Below are positions 20,697 to 32,439 of a DNA stretch of 64,000 nt, piece after piece. Under the pieces are notes generated by a model. That model was not told the DNA's origin and searched no databases. It was given only the letters and a program-made list of their open reading frames with translations. The DNA is taken from positions 248,001-312,000 of the forward strand of contig JAAKBF010000047.1 of assembly GCA_012656075.1 (NCBI GenBank), given 5' to 3'. A program made the translations under genes and the position numbers. Each line of letters starts with the position of its first letter. Positions within the stretch are counted from its first letter, which is position 1. The stretch is from Phytophthora hibernalis. Its lineage: Eukaryota; Oomycota; Peronosporomycetes; Peronosporales; Peronosporaceae.

Positions 20697-22231
20697 TCAG
20701 AGAGCAGTGAATAATTTAGCGAGATGAGGTACTTTTGAATTTGAGGTTGTAGCGTTAACTTTCTCGACGTTGACGTTCCAGTAGCGCTGCACGAAGTCAC
20801 TGATGCCTGGACGGATACGTTGTTGGTCGTCGAGTACGGTATCTACTTGGGCTGTGACTAGGAAAACGTCTGATGGTGAGAATAAAGGAGAAAATGTTAG
20901 TGTTGAGCTGGTTTGGTTCGGATGTTGAAGTCGCGACGCACCGGGAAAATGGCGGAAGACGTTCTGGAGCCCTTCGAAAGCGCTAATCACCGTGACGAAG
21001 TAGATATTCTTGGCGGGGATTTGCCTGACATGCACGAGGTGGTGAAGCACCGAGCACGCCTTGTCTCCGGCTGCGCACTCGACGTCGAGGAGCAGCACGA
21101 ACTGGTGCGGTTGGATGGGCGGAAGCTGTGAGTAAATGTGCGGAGACGGCTGGTTGCTGAATGTGTGCTCCATTGCCTTCTCTTCGATTGAAATTACACC
21201 TGTATATGAGCCCGGACTGATCTCGGAGAAGGCTCGAAGCAGAATTATGCCCTTGCCCTCCATGGAGATCGCGCAAAAGTCGGACGCGTCTAGGGCCTTC
21301 ATGGTGTGGCACCGGTCTCCGTACGTGTTCGTGATCTCTTCTTCATCATGGGGCAAGCAGGTCAACACCTCCTCGATCAAAAGACGCACCAAACGCATAG
21401 CGCGCTGTTGAAATATGAGCGTGCTGATGCGTTCATTGCGCAACGTCGCGACCAAGTTTCGGCACGGATACGAGTAGGCAGAGGTTTCGTGAACCAGGAA
21501 CCGCTTGAAGGCCACAGGGCGGCCGGTCGCCAAGACATGATGGGTCTCCCGGTCACGTGGTCGCCGCTCCATTTCGTCCTGCAGAAGATTGCGGTGCCCA
21601 ACTCGATTATGGTCTTGCCGAGGGGTTCGTACCTGAGCCTTTGTCCACGGCAGGAAGTCCTGTTGCTGCATCTCGTTCTGTCGTGACTGGTACGAGGCTT
21701 GAGCAAGACCATTGAGTGGACTGGTCGAAGCATGGATTGATGTAGGAGATACGCTGAGGTAACTCGTAGGTGACTCTGCTGCAGCTGTGCTCGTCTGCGC
21801 TGTTGCCGACGACGCCGGAGACGCCTGCTGCTGAGGACTTGCTTTCTTGCGCGACCTCTTCAGGTGCGTAGCGGTCGGGTCGCGGACTCCACGAGTGAGC
21901 ACTTCCCAACGGTTCTTGTAGAGGTTGCAGATCGCAGCACGGCTGACGTTGAACTCCTTTGCAAGCGCGATCTGCTTCTCGCCACTGTCGACCCGCGCGA
22001 TGATCTCTTTGCGGAGCCCTCGCTCAAGTATCTCGACGTGCACTCACGGCGTGGTGTTGTCGGCGACAGCTCGCCAGCGAAGTGGTCAGGTGATCCCCTG
22101 TCAGCCATATTGCCTCCTTGAGAGTACGTCAACGAGAACGGGAATCGCTTGTAAGTTGGGAGATGGATGGGCTGGGCGTCGCGTTCTTCTTGAGTCAGGT
22201 CAAACCGGTTCGTCCGCGGAAATGTAGCCAT
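20697..22231 (-). CDS. helix-turn-helix / uracil-phosphoribosyltransferase-like fusion
   Basis: About 510 residues from the ATG at 22231 (MATFPRTNRF). A frameshift near 22045 joins it to the main frame. The first domain (about 22040-21870) is a Psq/CENP-B-like helix-turn-helix: KEIIARVDSGEKQIALAKEF then NVSRAAICNLYKNRWEVL. A Ser/Gln/Ala-rich linker follows. The C-terminal 260 residues follow uracil phosphoribosyltransferase: RAMRLVRLLIEEVLTCLPH, GKGIILLRAFSEISPGSYTG, then LLLDVECAAGDKACSVLHHL where active enzymes have D-P-x-L-A-T-G, and a closing GISDFVQRYW. The PRPP loop is altered, so catalysis is doubtful; it may sense a nucleotide or act structurally. A DNA-binding regulator is the best guess. 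Confidence 0.75.
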
Positions 22232-22994
22232 GCTGGCGTAGTCCTCCGATGACTGTCTTCTCTTGTGGAACTGGCTTTCGAAGTGACTCTTTTTGCTGTT
22301 GTGTTGTTCTTGTTGGTGGTGGTGTTCTCTGTCTGCGTCTGTGCGGGAGATGGCTCCATTTGTTTGGACTGCTTCGTCGGCACACTGTAAATAGAGAAGT
22401 GAGCTTGACGCGGTGCCTCTGCGTCCACGTATGTACGGTTCAGTTTTGGCCGCCGGTGAGGAGGGCGACTGCCAGTGCAAGTTAACCATCCGCTGTACAT
22501 GTATACTGAAGCCGCTCCATTCTCTCCTTTGGTCTCGTCTTGCGGCAGCAAGCTTTGATGCGTGCGCGCAGCCAACACTTTCTTCCCGCTTTGTGCGGGT
22601 GTGCATGAACACGTTTCTGCAGGCGGTCTCACAGGCAGAAAACGGTCGGTGTTCATCAGCGTCGGGGCTTGATGTCGTATGGATGCCTGCTGGCTGAGTT
22701 GAAGTTGTTAACTGACTCGGACTGCACAATCAGACCGGAATCGGAGCCATCGCACAATCAATGCCCCATCTTTATCCCTTTTGATTCCCTGTTGGTCAGA
22801 GAAGGTTATCACCACCTGATCGCATGATCAGTCGCGAAGTGCACGTTGCCGTTGCCGCGATACTTGCTTCAGTTTTACCTGCTCAAACACGAGAAAACAT
22901 TTCGGTGTGGAACCTTCAACTTGTTAGTTGTATCTCCCAGCAGCGGTAAAACCCGTGGTCGCCCGACCCTCTTTTCACTGCACGATACATTGCC
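22232..22994. other. intergenic, HTH-UPRT promoter and SDR-SCP2 3' end
   Basis: 760 bp. A minus-strand frame continues upstream of the HTH-UPRT ATG to 22729, but it is low-complexity without a domain. It could be an N-terminal extension or 5'UTR. One TACATGTA palindrome lies at 22496. Confidence 0.45.
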
Positions 22995-24452
22995 CTACAG
23001 TCGAGCCTGGTGCTGCTGCAGTAGGTCCGCAAAGGACTGCAGTTTCATGGCCATCTTGAGATTGCCCTGCAAGCGCAGCTTCTTGCGGATTAGCGCCTGT
23101 TGCAGGCGCAGCCGACCCGCTGCCAGGTCCAGGAAGTCCTGCTCGTCCATGTGGATCTGCAGGTCCGGCGCCAGACGCGGATTGCGACCTTCCAACAGGG
23201 TTCCCTTGCCATGCAGCAACGATACGGTCCACACCTCCTTGTTGATGTGCCACTCAAACACGCCCGAGATCTGCTTGGTGAGCGCTGGACCCTTCTCCCG
23301 CAGCGTGGATCGGAGGCGGTTGAACACTTCCGCGCACTCGCTGGATCGAGACGTCGTCAGCGACTTGGGCGGGGCCGTCACGTTGCGCATCATGGGCTCG
23401 AACGAGTCCTGCGTGGACGTCGGGTGGGTCACGCGGCTGAAGTCCACCACGTCGCGCCACTGCTCAGCTACGAGCTCGGGTGTGAACTGCTTGGGGTCCG
23501 TGGGAAAGCCGACGCCGTGTGTGCGCTGCAGACGCAGAGCGCCCACCCAGCCTCCACCCAGCTCAAAGAGTTCTCCGTTGTCCTTGCACGACTTGTGGCT
23601 CAGGTACACGATGATGGGCGACGTGAGCTCCGGCGTGAGTTTGGTGTAGACGTCGTCAGGCCACACTGGATGCGTGAGCCTCGTGCCTGCCACGGGAGAC
23701 ACGGCGTTCACTGCAATATTGTACTTGACACCTGTTTACAGCCATAAAACACTAGAGTCAGCTACAGTATCCACCGTCTTGAACCAGCTAGCAGACCTTC
23801 TCGGTTGAGAGCCACCGTGAAGCCCACGAGCCCCATCTTCATAGCAGCGTAGTTAACCTGCCCGAAGTTGCCATAGAGTCCAGCACCTGACACGCAGTTG
23901 AGGATGCGGCCGTACTTCTGCTGGCGCATGATGGGCCACACCGCCTGGGTCACACTGAAAGTGCCCAGCAGACTCGAGCGGTACACGTCGTCCCTGCAGC
24001 AACAGTCAGCCTGCAGCTACAAGTATTAATATCCATTCCTATTGGTATGTACCAGCTCTGCTGCGTCATGTTGCGGAATGATCCGTCGCGGATAACCGTG
24101 GCGTTCTGCAGGCAGCAACGTCAGACCATCACTCCCATTCCGCATTCTGGAGCGCACAAGTTGCAGTTGCCCATACATTGATCAAGATGTCCACTCGCTT
24201 GAAGGCGTCCAACGCCGTCTTGACTATCTCGCCGCCGTCTGTGACGCTGTGGTGGTCACCCACCGCCACGCCCCCGCGACTGCGGATGTCGGACACGACA
24301 CCCTCAACCAGCGACCGGTCCGCGTCGTTATCGTTCACCACAACGCGCACCCCGCGCGCCGCCAGTGCCTCCGCCCACGTACGTCCCAGCCCACGGCCCG
24401 CACCCGTCACGATCGCCACCTGCGCTGAGTCTCCGCTCCCGAACGACAGCAT
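22995..24452 (-). CDS. peroxisomal SDR-SCP2 multifunctional protein (HSD17B4-like, no hydratase)
   Basis: About 450 residues in four exons: 24452-24177, 24105-24053, 23993-23797 and 23731-22995, with introns of 59-71 bases. The N-terminal half is a short-chain dehydrogenase: TGAGRGLGR cofactor loop, the LINNAT strand (NNAG in most members), catalytic Ser in CVSGAGLYG and the YAAMK pair. It matches the 3-hydroxyacyl-CoA dehydrogenase part of peroxisomal multifunctional enzyme 2. A sterol-carrier SCP2 domain follows directly (about 23380-22995). The C-terminus, QARL, fits a PTS1 import signal (ARL). The 2-enoyl-CoA hydratase domain normally between these parts is absent. Expected role: peroxisomal beta-oxidation of fatty or branched acyl chains. 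Confidence 0.88.
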
Positions 24453-24597
24453 CTTGTTCTGCGCCGGTTTGGTTGAAGATATCTGCTGTTTCACGTCAAC
24501 AATGGACCGTTCGGTGGCACTAGTGTAACTTGGTGTGGTTGAACACACTAGAATGTGACAGAGCTATTTTTAGCGTTAGTTGACCAATTGCTAAAAG
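24453..24597. promoter_or_regulatory. divergent promoter, SDR-SCP2 / DNAJC9
   Basis: 145 bp separate two head-to-head ATGs, so the promoters must overlap. The minus-strand frame stays open to 24548, so part of this may be SDR leader. Confidence 0.5.
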
Positions 24598-25680
24598 ATG
24601 GCGGCGCTGATCCACGCCGAGTTCGGGGACGACTGCGACCTGTACGCGGTGTTTGGCGTGGAGCGCTCGGCTACTGACAAGGAGGTCACGCGCGCGTACC
24701 GCAAGCTCGCGTTGAAATATGTAGGTATCTCACTAACTGGAAGCGACGCAATTGAGGCCCTGACGTTTGTTTTGAACGTTTGCAGCACCCGGACAAGCAG
24801 CGAGGCGATGAGGCCGCGCGCGCCCAGGCCACAGCCAAGTTCCAGGCCGTGAGCGCCATCCACTCGATCCTAAGCGATAAGGAGGCGCGCGCCGTGTACG
24901 ACGAGTCCGGCACGATCCTGTCGGACGAGCACGACAAGTCTCCGTCTTTCCAGATGTGGACGCAGTACTTCGCCCGTGTCTTCCCCAAGGTGACAACGGA
25001 GGACATCAAGAGGTTCGAGGGCGAGTACCGCCAGTCGGACGAGGAGAGACGCGATGTCCTGGCGGCGTACGTCAAGTACGAGGGCGAGATGAGGCACATT
25101 CTGGACACAATCATGCTGTCCACGGACGACGACGAAGAGCGCTTTGCCGAGATGATCCAGACGGCGATCAAGGAGAATGAGGTGCGTATAAAGCTGTGCT
25201 GTGTGTTGTGGTAGAGAAATACTGACGGGGTTGATTTTTGGAGAGCAGGTGAAGGCCTTCCCGACGTGGCGCGAGTACGTGAAGGAGCACTCCAAGAAGA
25301 AGAAGAAAGAGACTCCGGCGCAGCAGAAGCGCAAGCAGGCGAAGCGCGAGAAAGAAGCACAGGAGGCTGAAGAACTGTTCGCCAAAATTCGTGGCAACCA
25401 GCAGAAGCGTGGAGGGGGTTCCGGCAGTACCGCGCTTAGCACGGAAAGGTGATGCCATATTTGTCTGGTTGCGCTATCCGAGCTCAGGTTGCGCTGACAA
25501 CGGGTGATTTTTGTGAGCAGGAAGCGCGGGTTTGACTCGCTACTTGGCAGCTTGGAAGCCAAATACGCTGACAAAGGCAAGAAGACGAAGCGCAAGGCCG
25601 CACCACAAGACTCAGCTGAACCTAGTGAAGAGGAATTCCTTGCCGCGCAGAAACGAATGAAGCGCAACAAGAAGAAATAA
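24598..25680 (+). CDS. DNAJC9: DNAJC9-like J-domain protein
   Basis: DNAJC9 is an Hsp70 co-chaperone that also binds histones H3-H4. Four exons: 24598-24720, 24786-25181, 25249-25448 and 25521-25680; introns of 65-72 bases with CTAAC/CTGAC branches. The J domain begins DLYAVFGVERSATDKEV, and its HPD motif starts exon 2, so intron 1 falls exactly before HPD. A conserved middle (FPKVTTEDIKRFEGEYR) follows, then KAFPTWREYVKEHSKKKKK and a Lys-rich, nuclear-localisation-like tail. Length (about 290 residues) and order fit the family. No frameshift was found. Confidence 0.88.
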
Positions 25681-25824
25681 GAGCGCAGCTTGTGTTATCG
25701 CAAGAAGTATACATTCATCAGCTTCAATTACATGTACCGGTAGAGGATTTCATTGCACTACTAAACTGGTTCCTAGCTGATTGCTTTCTTCATAGGTTGA
25801 ATGCATCAATTGTGCCATGGGCTA

Positions 25825-26989
25825 TCAGTTGAACTCGCTAAAAGCCGTAGCGGTGGGAGTTCCTGGGGCAGCAGTCTCGCTCACTTCAACAGCAACAGGA
25901 ATCGGCTCTCCGCCATCCATCGAGACACTCACGTACTCGCCATCCGCACCACACGACGCCTTGTAGCCAGCATACACTAGCAAAGCATCTTCCTCGCGCG
26001 AGACCACGTGCTCGTCGTAGTCACGGGCCTGGTAGTCCACGTGCACGAACGCGCTCCACTTCTTCCAACTTCTCGACCTTAAACTGCATTTGAAGTGCAA
26101 TGTCGTGTGCCAGCTTCACCGACATTTCTCCCGGCACAACCACCTCCAGCTCCACGAGGTACTTTGATCCGAAGTGGTAAGCGCGCACAATATCCAGATC
26201 CATGGACGGGTGATGCTGGCGGCAGAGCTCCTTCACTCCCTCGATAAATTCTTCGTTAGCGCACACGCCGACGAGCTGCGTGATCTGCTCCCAGGCCATC
26301 TTGCCCCAGGCCACCATGATGTAGAGGAAAATGATAATGGCACCAGCCGGGTCGACATACCAGGCCTCCGACTCCACCGCGGCCACAATGTAGGCCGCCA
26401 CAGCGAACGAGTTGCTCAGCATGTCGTTGAAATTGTCCTGGTGAATGGCTTCCACTGCGGCTGAGACCGTTGTCTTGAGGATCCACGCGGAGTAAAACAT
26501 GAGACCGATCTTCACCACAACAGCGGTGACTGCAATAATGATGGCCGCGGCTGAGAGGTTCGGCGCCTCCGGTTCATCCGACGAGAAACCATCGACAAGC
26601 TTCACGACTGCTTCATGAATAAAGACAATTGACGCAAGCACCATGACACTGGCAGCGACGATGATAGCCACAGGCTCGAAACGAGACGTGCCGGCAGGAT
26701 ACTTGGCGTAGTCCTGCTTCTTGCCCGAGCGGGTGCCAGCGTACCATAGCAGACCCTGCACGAAGAGGTCCACCATGTTCTCCACGAGGGCGGAGATGAG
26801 AGCGAGCGAGTTGCTGGAAATGGCGACGGAGGTCATGACGATGACGATGATGATGTTGGTGGACAGCGAGGCCTTGAGTACGACTGCCACGTGATCCAGC
26901 GGCTCTTCGCCGCGCAGCACGCGCTGCAGCGTGGAGAACTGCGCGCTGAGATCGTTCTGTGGCTTTGGAGACATTGATCGAACACTCAT
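25825..26989 (-). CDS. cation diffusion facilitator, Mn-CDF type
   Basis: About 390 residues. The ATG is taken near 26989 (MSVRSMSPKP); a frame further upstream starts only with GTG and overlaps a GTGAGT that may be a splice donor, so a 5' exon is possible. The pattern is six TM segments with the conserved block YPAGTSRFEPVAIIVAASV after TM2/3. Metal-site candidates are ENMVD in TM2 and DNFND in TM5, as in Mn-CDF (DxxxD) members. A cytoplasmic C-terminal domain (KYLVELEVVVPGEM) follows. A frameshift near 26050 separates the last 75 residues. Family members export Mn2+ or other divalent metals from the cytosol. A decayed paralogue sits at 37234-38305. Confidence 0.85.
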
Positions 26990-28139
26990 TTCTTCTGGAT
27001 CTGCAATGAGGACGCGCTTGACTCGACTACTCACCTGCGGGGTGACTTGGCAACTGACTGCAGTGCAACCACTGAGATTGCAGGCTCAGATCGCGAGCCT
27101 CGGATCCCGCTCGATTAATCCACAGGTTGCTGCTCTGCGCGGTGAGCGTGTGGCTCCCTCCAATCGGGAAGTGTTGATAACGGAAGTGGCCGGGTTCTGG
27201 TCGGTTCGTCGACTCTAGACACGAATTAAACTGTGCGGGGCTGCCCTACGCAGATGTGCTGTCCGTATTTCCGCAATCATTCCGCTGCGCGGGCTCACGT
27301 CGCGGTAATCAACGTCATTCCCCGGCAAAACGCCACGAAAGACTTGTGCTTGGATCTCTCATTTGCTGCATTTGGGGCTCCACTTACGGCTTCAAGTCGT
27401 AGCCTCCGACTTCTTTGCCTGAGCGTCATGCGTTGCAAGCTGGAGTTGCGTTCTTCTAACGCACCTTGCCAAAATCGATTCATTGAATTATGCATGGAGC
27501 TCGATCCACCAAATCTCCAAGCTCTTCGTCTCACTGCTGTCCTTCTTTCACGTCCCTGCAAGCGCCGCACGGTTGATTTCCTTGCTGCCGCTTGAAGTGC
27601 ACCCACACGAGGGTTACCTTGAGTTACACGCGCAGTACCCGCACGGCAACCTTGGTACATGTAACCAAGTTACAGTGTTTAAGCTCAAATTGTCAATCGC
27701 AGAAAGCGTCTTTCGGAAGGCCATGCCTTAGTATTAGCATGAAATGCTATGCTGGAGCGAAAACCATTGACGAGGAGCAGAGCAGAGAATGAGCAGAAGG
27801 ACAGCGGCAGTAAGCACGCTGGACACGCAGGACAGATCAAGAGCGCGCCGGACAGACCAAGATGCTAAGGACAAGGACAGCAGCGGCAGGACGGACAAGC
27901 AACGGACGGCTGGTGGCTGGCGTGCCGACCCGCCAGAAGATCAACCCACCCGGCCGCCAGAAGATCGCACGCTACGAAAGGCCGTATGAGGAGAGAAGAC
28001 CAAGACCGACCACGCAGCAGAATGCAGACAAGATGGAGAGGCGACATCACCGTCGTGGTGTACGGTCGGCAGCCACCGCCAACAGTCGCCCTGAGTTGTA
28101 CCCACAGCAGTGGGCTTGCATGTGAAGATAGGAGCCGCT
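26990..28139. other. left flank of the transposon island
   Basis: 1.1 kb with no supported gene. It has an inverted-repeat-like patch centred on TACATGTA at 27656 (CTTGG...CCAAG on either side). The purine-rich part after 27770 may be element leader or LTR, but I could not find the matching second LTR. Confidence 0.4.
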
Positions 28140-28260
28140 CACTTCGCTATTTGCCGCGAACCCGAGAAGCACTTCGGTATTTGCCGCGAGACTGAGAAGT
28201 ACTTCGGTATTTGCGGCGAGACCAAGAAGCAACTTCGCTATCTGCCGCGAGGCAGAGAAG
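28140..28260 (+). repeat. 30-bp tandem repeat, four copies
   Basis: Units at 28140-28169, 28170-28199, 28200-28229 and 28230-28260 (the last is 31 bases), each close to CACTTCGGTATTTGCCGCGA plus GACTGAGAAG. Read in one frame it repeats HFGICRETEK, but flanking stops argue against a protein. It lies upstream of the gag remnant. Confidence 0.85.
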
Positions 28261-28586
28261 CGATAAGGAAGCCCCGTAATAAAGACATTGAAGCTAAAGA
28301 ACAGCAGCAGCTAGGAGCCCGCACGAGTAGGAAGAAGCACGAAGCAAGAGGAGAGCAACGCGACACGAGGACGGCGATTGAAGTGTGAGGAGACGGGTAG
28401 ACGAGCCCAGTTGGTTGAAGTGGAGTGTCTGCAGCCTACCCGTCAGGTCTCTTGGCAGTCTAAGAGAGGTACCCCGAAGCTAGCCCCCCGGTAGTTGAGC
28501 CCGGCCGACGGAGTGACCTGAGCAACCAGTTAGATCTTCAACCCGACGTTCACACCTGTCTAGCGGGGCTGGCCGCCGCACGAAGC

Positions 28587-29000
28587 ATGCGTGAGTTGAT
28601 GGAAGAGGAAAAGGAGGACCCTGGTGACCAAGTCAAGGAGGAACCAGGGGTGAAGGAAGAAGAGGACGGTGGTGGACCGTCCAACCGACGCGACACCGGT
28701 CAAGGTCAGTTGACGGGCGTCGGTCAGGAGTACGACTCAGAGGAGTATGAAGTTGAAGAGTCGGAAGAGGAGTATGAAGAAGAGACATCAGAAGATGAGC
28801 ACGTTTTGCCTTCCCGGAGCCCAAGTGAAGATTCATTCCTCGTTACTCTGGCCCCGAAGTCAGGCGGAAGAACCGTCCTGCACTTCCTGACCGACATTGA
28901 CTGGACGCTGTTCTTCTCGGGCGTCCTCTTCTTCACCGTGACTGACCATCTTGACTGTTCTTCCAGTTCAAATTTTGACTTCCAACCCCACTCCACGTAG
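28587..29000 (+). pseudogene. gag-like fragment
   Basis: The frame starts MRELMEEEKEDPGDQ and is strongly acidic, with a run of Glu/Tyr/Ser. This composition is typical of the start of Phytophthora Gypsy gag frames. It ends early at 29000 in sequence with no gag character. Confidence 0.45.
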
Positions 29001-29459
29001 GGATATGACTTTTGGGTCTCCGCGACCGACTAGTTGTTCCGTCCCCCTTAGACGGATGACCACTTCTTGCACGTCTTGACTTTCGACCTCCAACGCTTTT
29101 GACCCTAGCGCGGTCGATAGAGTAGTACAGCCCAGTTGCTTGCCTCTACTCTTGACGCTTGACAGGTACTCCCCAGCTCGTACTCACTTCACGGCCGGTA
29201 AACCGTACCCTGCTTCTCCACCACGTGTCGCGAGTCGATCCGGATCGGGACGGTCTAGCCGTGCCGTGTGGAAGCGAGGAGCAGTTAGGGAGTTTTGACA
29301 GGAGGCACAACAACAACCGTAATGTAAATATACAGCTTTGTTATGCGTTGATCCGGGTAAATTCACGACTGAGCCTTCTCACTTACCACAGCACGCCGTT
29401 CAATCCAGTCCTTGGGTTACTTCGAACCTTAAGCGCCCGCCAGAGCATCTCACACGGCG

Positions 29460-30408
29460 TGATGACTGCTCTCGTGACGCCCCACCTCACCCTTCAGACC
29501 TATCTTGATCATCGAAAAGATGTGGCTGAATATGTCCGTGAATGCAACAAGTGTGGTGGAGGTAAAGGCCACCGTCCCTGGAACGCCGGACAAATGCAAC
29601 GAATGCCTGTTTTTGACTTGACCGGTCCTTTCTCTCTGGTGGTATCGGTCCGTTGCCCGTATCAGACCAGGGCAACAGGTACATAATGGTATTCGTCGAC
29701 TACTTCACTAGGTGGGCTGAAGCTTTTGCTGTGGCCCGCATTGATGCGATTACTTTTGTGGAAGTAATGGTAAACGGCGTAGTCTCTCGACACGGCGTGC
29801 CGGCTCGGTTACTTAGCGATATTGGGTCAAACTTTACGGCTGAAGTGGCCAAGTCCTTCTATCAGACGCTTGGCATCAAGAAACTATACGGAACGGCTTA
29901 CCATCCTCAGACGCAAGGTCTGGTGGAACGGTTCAACGGTACTCTTATTGGCATGCTAAGGATGCACGTGAGTGAAGCCCAGTCAAATTGGGACGTGTAT
30001 TTACCTCGAGTATTATTCGCCTACAGGACGGCCTATCACGAAGCTCTCGGTGACTCTCCTTTCTTTTCTCTTTATGGACGAGATCCCGTACTACATCTGG
30101 ACGTGGAATTTTTAAATCTCGGTAAATGGTGGCGGAGTAATGAAGTGGCTCGGTACCGACGCGAACTAAACCGATTTCTGAAGAATTTGCGGCATTTGGT
30201 TGAACGCCAACTTTTGAAAGCACAAGATCGTCATGAAAGGCGACTACAAGACCGTGTCGTGGTGCAATATGAAGAAGGTGAACAAGTCTGGGTTTATCAA
30301 CCCTTCCGTACCAAAAGGGGTGAAGCTCGCACGAAGAAACTTGCGTTCTCCCTGGGAGTAGTGAAGAGGACCACGTGCAGCCGAGCAGGTGCGACCAACC
30401 GACAGTAA
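29460..30408 (+). pseudogene. Gypsy integrase (remnant 1)
   Basis: The zinc-binding end shows VAEYVRECNKCGGGKG. After a frameshift near 29655 the catalytic core follows: DYFTRWAEAFAV (first Asp), LLSDIGSNFTAE (second Asp), then HPQTQGLVERFNGTL (the Glu). All three DDE residues are present. The frame ends at a stop in the C-terminal region. Integrase inserts the element's cDNA into the host genome. Confidence 0.85.
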
Positions 30409-30559
30409 CCATTACTCTGGCAACCTCGGACATGGTGGCAAGGACACTGCAGCCGAGGAAGGTGAAGGTTCAACCACGTCCGACCCCTCGGACAGGGGTG
30501 ACGGCGATGGAATTAATTGTGAGGCACCGGAATCCATGGCTACCGAAGACTCGGAAGCC

Positions 30560-32362
30560 CGTCTGAAACCTGTGTTCGTAGCGTTTATGGCATGTGTTTC
30601 AGCTGGCGACGCTGTCGAAATTGACGATGCTCCCGATGGTATGGCCGAGCTTGTGGCAAATGACATGGAGCTGACCGACTACGCCCACGAGTTGGCATTC
30701 CTGCCTGATCTGACTGAAGACGGTTCTGGATTATACAGTACCCAACGTAGTGAACCCGGAGGCCACGTCCGAGAAACAACGAGCGTTGATGGACGTGTTG
30801 GGGAATCACGAACAGATCATGATTTCGAGTGGAAATTCTCTGCCACCGCCAGCCTATGGCATGGTGTGCGATATCGATGTACAGGGGCACCCTCCGATTA
30901 AACAGAGGGCTCGGCGTACACCGCTGAAGCATCGGAAGAAGCTATACAAATAACTGAACGGCTTGTTGAGGGCTCGGTTGGTGGCGTTCTCGGACAGCAC
31001 TTGGCCATCCCTGATTGTGATCGTGTTGAAGACGAACGGTGTTGATATTCGCTTGTGCATCGATTACGAAATGGTGAACGCAATCACCGCGATTATGGAG
31101 TATGCCATGCCGTTGGTCGACGATTTGTTAACTGACCTGGAGGCTTTCGTGTGGTTCTGCTCCTTAGATGCAGCCAGCGGGTTCTGGGCGATTATGATGA
31201 CGATGAGAGCTCGGAAAATCTCGGCTTTCGTGTGTGCACTCGGCCACTTTGAGTGGCTACGAATGCCGTTTGGCCTGAAGAACGCACCGATGATTTACCA
31301 ACAAATGATTGATAACGCTCTATGGGGGTTCGTTCAGCCCAAGGGTGGTTGGACCCAGTTCTCTGAGTTGATGCGGACGGCTGAAGCGACCGCTGAAGCA
31401 GCAAGAACAGGAGTGACCGACGCTTCTGCACGGCTGTCCGAGGTCTCGACACCTTTTCCGGCCAAGTTCGAGGCCGACCGCGAGTCCTCGGTGACGCTCG
31501 ATGCTGTGACCCAACTGGTGAATATCCCTGTTGCGGAAATGTTTTCCACAGGGAAGCAGATGAATCCTCGTTGTTGCCAGTGTTCGATCGGCGGTCGTTC
31601 GTTGACGGTATTTGTTTCGGCTCCGAGACTTTTGACTCTTGTCTAGCCACCCTGGACCGACTGCTTCAACGGTTCGCTGAGTGTCGGATCAGTGTGAGTT
31701 TCACGAAGAGCATTTTCGTACAAGGCCGAGTGGATTTTCTGTCGCATGAAGTGTCGGTCGACGGAATTCGGGCCGATCCGAAGAAGTTGAAGACAGTGAC
31801 GGAGCTGCCGTTCCCGTCATCGAAGAAAGGAATGCAGTCATTCCTCGGTGCGTTGAACTATTACAGCAGATTCATCCAAGACTTTGCAGTCTACGGGGCC
31901 GCCCTGTACCATCTAAAGGATGAGGATTTCACACCGGCAGGAAACTCATCCGCATCTCACCGAAGCTTCGCGGTGCTACAACAGAAGGTTGCAGACGCGC
32001 CGATACTACGGCATTTTGACCGAGCCGAAGAGGTGCACGTGACGATGCAGTACCCCGACGACATGTTGCACCCAGTGCGGTTCTGCGGTCGCGTCCTGAA
32101 GGACGCCGAGATGAATTACCACCCGGCCGAGAAGGAGGTGTTAGATTTGCTGTTATTGTTGAAAGTGTGTTACACCCAACTGGTCGGGCGGACTATCCAT
32201 GTCTACACTCGGTTCTCGACATTGGAGTGGGTACATAAGTACTTCGCAGTCATGTTGTCCCCGTGGCACCTGAAGGTCAACCGAGTCAAGGAACGCGATT
32301 GGCCTTTGCTCAGCTACTACAAGCTGGGCTTACCAGCTTTGTTGAACTCGAAGACTCGTTAG
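30560..32362 (+). pseudogene. Gypsy reverse transcriptase + RNase H, inactive
   Basis: RT motifs: NGVDIRLCIDYEMVNA, CSLDAASGFWAIMM, then GHFEWLRMPFGLKNAP. The catalytic YxDD box reads FVDG (SFVDGICFG), so the second Asp is lost. The RT connection and RNase H follow: KKGMQSFLGALNYYSRFIQD and AEMNYHPAEKEVLDLLLLL. Frames change near 30950 and 31600. This copy cannot polymerise. Confidence 0.85.
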
Positions 32363-32439
32363 CCCCGGTGACACCACCGTCAAGATCGCCGACCGCTCGA
32401 CTGGATCTACACTTGCTATATGCATGCCTACCGAGAACT

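Larger units (their letters stand above)
28587..30408 (+). mobile_element. Ty3/Gypsy remnant 1: gag start joined to integrase
   Basis: A gag-like acidic N-terminus (28587-29000) is followed, without protease, reverse transcriptase or RNase H, by an integrase (29460-30408). About 400 bp between them hold no domain. This is an internally deleted element; its own LTRs were not identified. Confidence 0.7.

Noticed and set aside
28140..28260. The 30-bp repeat as a CRISPR array or a coding repeat
   Set aside because: The units are contiguous with no spacers, and the context is a eukaryotic retroelement with no long frame around it.
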